Part shown: positions 59,711 to 64,000 of the stretch, piece after piece
Numbering within the stretch: position 1 is the stretch's first letter
Layout: every line of letters begins with the position of its first letter
Assembly: GCF_021728535.1 (NCBI RefSeq)
Contig: NZ_JAKKDU010000016.1
Coordinates: 1-64,000 of the forward strand
Direction of reading: 5' to 3'
Source: Wocania arenilitoris
GTDB lineage: Bacteria > Bacteroidota > Bacteroidia > Flavobacteriales > Flavobacteriaceae
DNA length: 64,000 bases
The notes under the pieces: model-generated
Databases searched by the model: none
Told to the model about the DNA's origin: nothing
What the model saw: only the letters and a program-made list of their open reading frames with translations
Made by a program: the position numbers and the translations under genes

Positions 59711-62700
59711 ATGAAAAAAAAACAGGTTTTCCATAATTCACTAATGAATTATAGGAAGAAAGCTCTACTAGTGATGAAATGTCTTAGCTTATTTTTAGTG
59801 TTATTCTCATTTTATTCTTTCACAGATTTATATTCACAGAATACTAAACTAAAAATCGACCTAAAAGAAGCTTCTTTAATCGATATGATTAAAGAGATTG
59901 AGAAGCAAAGCGAGTTTGTCTTTATTTACAACGATGAAATTTTACCTGAGTTAAAAAGGGTAAGAGGGGATATTCAATTCAAAAACAGATCAATTTATAA
60001 GGTTTTAGATAGAGTGTTAGATGCAAATAAACTAGTCTATTCTATAAACGAAAGGCAGGTTATCTTGAATAAAAATACTTTATTTAATAGTCCTGTTAAT
60101 TCACAGCAAAGTGTTATTTCTGGAACAGTAAAAGACGAAGCTGGAGTACCCTTGGCTGGAGTTAATATTATAAAAGTTGGTACTTCAACAGGAACTCAAT
60201 CAGATTTTGATGGAAATTTTTCAATCAATGCAGAAAATGGAGATCAATTAACTTTCTCTTATGTTGGTATGGAAACACTTACTGTAACTATTAGTACTAA
60301 TGAGACTATAAATGTTACTTTGCTTGAAGATATTGAGAGCTTAGATGAAGTAGTAGTAACTTCTTTAGGAATTACTAAAGAGAAACGAGCTATAGGGTAT
60401 GCCACATCTATAATTAAATCAGAAGAGCTTGTAAAAACAGGAACACCAAATGTTGCAACTGCATTATACGGTAAAGCACCAGGTGTTCGAATTGCAGCTA
60501 CTTCTGGAGGATCTACAAGTGCTGTTAATGTTCAAATTAGAGGTTTAGGATCGATAACAGGTAGCACTCAGCCGCTAATAGTAGTTGATGGGATTCCAAT
60601 ACGTAATGAAGACGTTAGTAACAATAATTATTGGGCAGACCAAAGGATAAGAGGTAATGGTCTTTTAGATATTAACCCAGAAGATATTGAGAATATTTCA
60701 ATATTGAAAGGAGCTTCTGCTGCTGCGTTGTATGGTAATGAGGCTTTAAATGGAGTGGTTTTAATAACAACTAAAAGCGGTAAAGGAGTTAAAAAAGGTC
60801 TCGGAATAAGTTTTAATAGTACATATACTGTCGATAAGGCAGCTTATTTTCCTAGATATCAAAATGTAAGAGGACCAGGTTATCCTGTATACTTAGCTGA
60901 TGCAGGACAGGATGAAGATATGTGGTTGTATTATGATGTAGACGGAGATGGTATTGAAGAAACACGCAGACCTATAGGTACATCAGTTAATTTTGGGCCT
61001 AAGTTTGATGGACAACCTGCATTATCTTGGACAGGAGAAGTAATTCCTTATAAAGCTCAAAATGGACCAAAAGGGTTATTTCAAGAAGCTCACAATTTCA
61101 TGAATAATTTTTCTATTGTTAATACATCTGATAAACATAACTTGAGATTTTCTTACACTCGTCAAGATAATGAAGGTTTAACTTTAAATACTGAGAATGA
61201 TAAAAACATATTTAATTTAAATACAAGTTTTAATTGGAATGATGATTTAAAAACAGATGTGCTTATCAATTATATTAACTCTACAGTAAAGAACAGACCA
61301 TATTCTATAGACCGCTTAACTAATAACTTTGGAGGTATGATGACTCGCTTTGATAGTGGTAATTGGTATCATCAATATTATAAAACAAGTCTAGGTTATC
61401 GTTTTGTAACAGGTAATAATGAAAGTTTAACACCAGACGAAAATTTAAGAATTACAGGCTATAGAGGCGATGTGTTAGATTTTGCTTGGCGTGTTAACGA
61501 ACATAAATATGAAGAAAATACAGATCGTATTATAGCCAGTATAACACAGCATTGGAATATTACTGATGAAATAAAACTTAGGGGAAGGTTTGCTACAGAT
61601 TATACAGCATTTCAGTCACAAAATAAGCACTCTTCTACACGTCCTTTAATTTATGATCCATCAGGATATTACTCTATTGCAAATAGTATTAATAAAATTG
61701 TGTATGGTGATATTCTTTTAAGTTATGACAAATCACTTACTAAAGATTTAAGCTTAAAACTAATGGCTGGTTATACTGCTGATAAACAGACTTTTTTTCA
61801 AACTAGTAGGGGTACTAGAGGGGGTCTGAGTGTTGAAAACTGGTTTTCGCTTTCATCATCTACTGATACTCCAAATTCGGGTAGTAATGAGTGGTCTATG
61901 GTTAAAGATGCTTTTCTTGGAACTGTTAATTTGGATTATAAGAATTATTTGTTTGTTGAAGCAACAGTTCGTCGAGATCGTACATCTACTATGAACCCAA
62001 ATAATAACACCTTTTATTATCCATCAATTAATTCTGGTTTTGTGTTTTCAGACGCTTTTGAAGTGCCAGATTTTATTTCTTTTGGTAAACTTCGAGCGTC
62101 CTGGGGTAAAGTAGGGAACTTTCCATCTAGATATCTTGCAAATATTGCATACCAACAAAATACGCTTGGTTCCCAAGGAGGAGGGTCTGTAATATACACA
62201 ACGCTTCCAACTTCAGCAGGAAACGATGCTATAAAGTCTGAAACGCAACGTGAATTCGAGTTTGGTTTAGAACTTAGATTATTTAAAGGAGTTTTAGGGC
62301 TAGATATGGCCTACTACGATTCAAGGCTTGAAGATCAAATATTACCATTATCATTACCAAATTCATCAGGGGCTAATTCAGTATTGACTAACATTGGAAC
62401 TATGAGAAATAAAGGTATTGAGATTGGTATTAATGCTACTCCTATTTCAACTGCAAATTTTACATGGGATACTGGAATTAATTTTGCTCATAACAAGAAT
62501 ATGGTTGAATCTTTAGCACCAGGTTTAGAGGAGTTAGTTCATGCTAATTTTGATGGTAGTGCAGCTTTGTTAAAGTCAGAACCCGGAGAACCTGTAGGGG
62601 TATTCTATACTCACCCAGTTGCAACCGATGATAATGGTAACAAAATAGTTGATCCTAATGGACTCTACAAAGTAGACCCAGATAAGTGGGAAAAGGTTGG

Positions 62701-63361
62701 TAGTGCTCAGCCAAAAGCGGTAGGAGGCTTTAGTAATTTCTTTACTTATAAAAACTTCTCTTTAAGTGCTTTAGTTGATTTTAGAATTGGTGGATATGTA
62801 ATGCCAACAGCATTAAACTGGATGACAAGTCGAGGTTTAACTGAGGAAAGTTTATGGGCTATGGATGCTGAACATGGAGGGCTTTCGTGGTATGAAGATT
62901 CAAATGGAGATAGGTATTTAATAAATGCTGGTACTACACAAGGTCCTAACGGAGAAGTTGTCTACGATAATGGTATTGTTTTAGATGGAGTTAAGGCTGA
63001 TGGTACACCTAACGATTATATAACATCTAACCCAGAATATTTTTTAACAGTATATAATTGGGGTGGTCCACAATACAGTCCAAATACGCGTTATGACTTG
63101 TATATTAAGGAAAACACTTATTTTAAAATGCGTGAACTTGCTTTGTCTTATGAATTTCCTAAGGATGTAGTTAAGAAGCTCGGTTTTCAAAATTTACAGT
63201 TGTCGGTATTTGGAAGAAATTTATTCTATTTCTATAGAACAATAAAAGATATGGATGCAGAACAGTTAACAGCTGGCTCTAAATGGAACCAAAATGTAAG
63301 TAATGCAGGAACAAACCCTGCTAGTAGAACGTTTGGATTAAGTTTACGAGCTAAACTCTAA
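59711..63361 (+). CDS. susC: SusC/RagA-family TonB-linked outer-membrane transporter
   Basis: About 1216 residues from ATG 59711 (MKKKQVFHNS); an upstream ATG lies inside the hairpin region and gives no signal peptide. After the signal segment comes an STN domain (about 45-115, LIDMIKEIEKQSEFVFIYND), then a carboxypeptidase-like domain (about 135-215, ISGTVKDEAGVPLAGVNIIK), the TonB-box-like LDEVVVTSLGI, the plug (NVATALYGKAPGVRIAATSG, NVQIRGLGSI) and a 22-strand-type barrel ending in RTFGLSLRAKL. STN shows it signals to FecR. It takes up an oligosaccharide or peptide with the SusD partner downstream; the ligand cannot be read. Confidence 0.94.
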   Translation: MKKKQVFHNSLMNYRKKALLVMKCLSLFLVLFSFYSFTDLYSQNTKLKIDLKEASLIDMIKEIEKQSEFVFIYNDEILPELKRVRGDIQFKNRSIYKVLDRVLDANKLVYSINERQVILNKNTLFNSPVNSQQSVISGTVKDEAGVPLAGVNIIKVGTSTGTQSDFDGNFSINAENGDQLTFSYVGMETLTVTISTNETINVTLLEDIESLDEVVVTSLGITKEKRAIGYATSIIKSEELVKTGTPNVATALYGKAPGVRIAATSGGSTSAVNVQIRGLGSITGSTQPLIVVDGIPIRNEDVSNNNYWADQRIRGNGLLDINPEDIENISILKGASAAALYGNEALNGVVLITTKSGKGVKKGLGISFNSTYTVDKAAYFPRYQNVRGPGYPVYLADAGQDEDMWLYYDVDGDGIEETRRPIGTSVNFGPKFDGQPALSWTGEVIPYKAQNGPKGLFQEAHNFMNNFSIVNTSDKHNLRFSYTRQDNEGLTLNTENDKNIFNLNTSFNWNDDLKTDVLINYINSTVKNRPYSIDRLTNNFGGMMTRFDSGNWYHQYYKTSLGYRFVTGNNESLTPDENLRITGYRGDVLDFAWRVNEHKYEENTDRIIASITQHWNITDEIKLRGRFATDYTAFQSQNKHSSTRPLIYDPSGYYSIANSINKIVYGDILLSYDKSLTKDLSLKLMAGYTADKQTFFQTSRGTRGGLSVENWFSLSSSTDTPNSGSNEWSMVKDAFLGTVNLDYKNYLFVEATVRRDRTSTMNPNNNTFYYPSINSGFVFSDAFEVPDFISFGKLRASWGKVGNFPSRYLANIAYQQNTLGSQGGGSVIYTTLPTSAGNDAIKSETQREFEFGLELRLFKGVLGLDMAYYDSRLEDQILPLSLPNSSGANSVLTNIGTMRNKGIEIGINATPISTANFTWDTGINFAHNKNMVESLAPGLEELVHANFDGSAALLKSEPGEPVGVFYTHPVATDDNGNKIVDPNGLYKVDPDKWEKVGSAQPKAVGGFSNFFTYKNFSLSALVDFRIGGYVMPTALNWMTSRGLTEESLWAMDAEHGGLSWYEDSNGDRYLINAGTTQGPNGEVVYDNGIVLDGVKADGTPNDYITSNPEYFLTVYNWGGPQYSPNTRYDLYIKENTYFKMRELALSYEFPKDVVKKLGFQNLQLSVFGRNLFYFYRTIKDMDAEQLTAGSKWNQNVSNAGTNPASRTFGLSLRAKL

Positions 63362-63398
63362 TTTGTAAGAAATGAATAATTTTAAAAGTTTAAAAAAG

Positions 63399-64000
63399 AT
63401 GAAGAAACATATTTATATAATATTAATAGCAATTTCATTGGTGTTTATTGGTTGCCAAGAGTCTGAGTTTGCTGATAATTACACTCACCCTAATAAAATA
63501 GGTGAAACAACTGTACCAAAGCAGTTTACAGGTGTTTTAAGGGCTAATCTAGATTATGTGTTGCCCAATTACAGAAACTACTTTGTAGTATTGAGAACCA
63601 CTTTATTGCGTTGGACACAAGCTGCAGGTTGGATTAATAGCCTAAGTCAATATCAAGTAGGGGCTGCAAGTGTTGATGACCAATGGAATAACTATTATAC
63701 AATGTTTACTCAGTATAGAGAACTAGAAAAAGTATATAGCACACTTACAGTCGAAGAACAACAAAAGCTTAGAATTTATTGGTTAGCAGCAAGTATTTAT
63801 GTGTATGATCATACACAAGATATGGTAGATTTATTTGGATATATACCTTTTTCTGAAGCTGGTAAATTAAGCCAAAATGGAGGCGATTATTTAGCGTCAT
63901 TACCTGCTTATGACTCTTCTCAAACTATTTACACAAAAATGCTAGATGATTTAAAAGCTATAGCAGATGAATTAAATAGTATTTCGATAGATAGTGCAAC
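63399..64000 (+). CDS. susD: SusD/RagB-family nutrient-binding lipoprotein (3' end beyond window)
   Basis: Partial: about 200 residues from ATG 63399 (MKKHIYIILIAIS, lipobox FIGC); an ATG 27 bases upstream is also possible. The sequence has NTHPNKIGE-like (YTHPNKIGETTVPKQFTG), LRTTLLRWTQAAGW, NNYYTMFTQYRELEKV, WLAASIYVYDHTQDMVDLFG and YIPFSEAGKLSQNGGDYLAS, fitting the SusD-like subgroup that forms the outer-membrane lid of SusC. Starts 37 bases after susC and surely shares its transcript. The C-terminal half lies outside the window. Confidence 0.9.
   Translation, partial: MKKHIYIILIAISLVFIGCQESEFADNYTHPNKIGETTVPKQFTGVLRANLDYVLPNYRNYFVVLRTTLLRWTQAAGWINSLSQYQVGAASVDDQWNNYYTMFTQYRELEKVYSTLTVEEQQKLRIYWLAASIYVYDHTQDMVDLFGYIPFSEAGKLSQNGGDYLASLPAYDSSQTIYTKMLDDLKAIADELNSISIDSA

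Overview
The window looks like chromosomal DNA from a marine-type member of the Flavobacteriaceae (Bacteroidota). The DNA is AT-rich, promoters fit the Bacteroidota form TTTG-N19-21-TAnnTTTG, and the gene content is typical of the family: SusC/SusD, FecI/FecR modules, a gliding-motility/T9SS C-terminal domain, TlpA-like lipoproteins, GIN-domain proteins and TIGR00266. I cannot name the genus. I see no rRNA, tRNA, CRISPR array, intact transposase, phage or replication origin.

Layout. 1-3.2 kb: a cupin lipoprotein and an internally duplicated repeat lipoprotein flanked by two decayed left ends of one insertion sequence. 3.2-11.8 kb (all minus strand): a tryptophan operon (promoter, 15-codon leader with three Trp codons, attenuator, trpE-G-D-C-[F-B fused]-A), followed by trmL, yaaA and a TPR membrane protein. 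12-14.7 kb: two thioredoxin-like and two rhodanese proteins plus a small coiled-coil membrane protein. 14.7-19.4 kb: an envelope cluster (two GIN proteins, PspC protein, PadR regulator, DUF4870 protein). 19.5-22.8 kb: DUF4442 protein, TIGR00266 protein and the divergent oxyR/dps pair. 23-32.6 kb: a large T9SS-type propeller protein, a DUF1080 lipoprotein and an opposing three-gene cytochrome/DUF1501/DUF1553 operon of the kind common in Planctomycetes. 33-46.7 kb: mostly housekeeping (cyclophilin, esterase, Nudix, acyltransferase, methyltransferase, topoisomerase III, pseudouridine synthase, an ECF sigma with a membrane partner, lysoplasmalogenase, TonB, YqaE, LipB). 46.7-54.5 kb: a sulfatase, then a minus-strand FecI-FecR-TonB receptor module divergent from an unusual acidic repeat lipoprotein. 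54.7-57.6 kb: ffh and folD separated by a four-helix-bundle gene embedded in short repeats. 57.7-64 kb: a second ECF sigma-FecR-SusC-SusD module, cut by the window end.

How the parts work together. Two sigma/anti-sigma/receptor modules each seem to have their own promoter type. At the first, the same bipartite element (GGGTAGGAA-N14-CTGTTwTA) lies before fecR and before the divergent acidic lipoprotein, which makes that lipoprotein a likely member of the sigma regulon. A different signal, the palindrome ATGACAAAAGTCAT 22 bases upstream of TACTTTTA, lies before both the duplicated repeat lipoprotein and a tonB gene 41 kb away, which suggests a shared regulator. The trpF-trpB fusion runs through a small palindromic repeat that appears to have supplied the linker. 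Three different transposase fragments and one frameshifted gene show past mobile-element activity and decay between otherwise ordinary operons.

Functions are assigned from recognised motifs and family memory; no database search was run.
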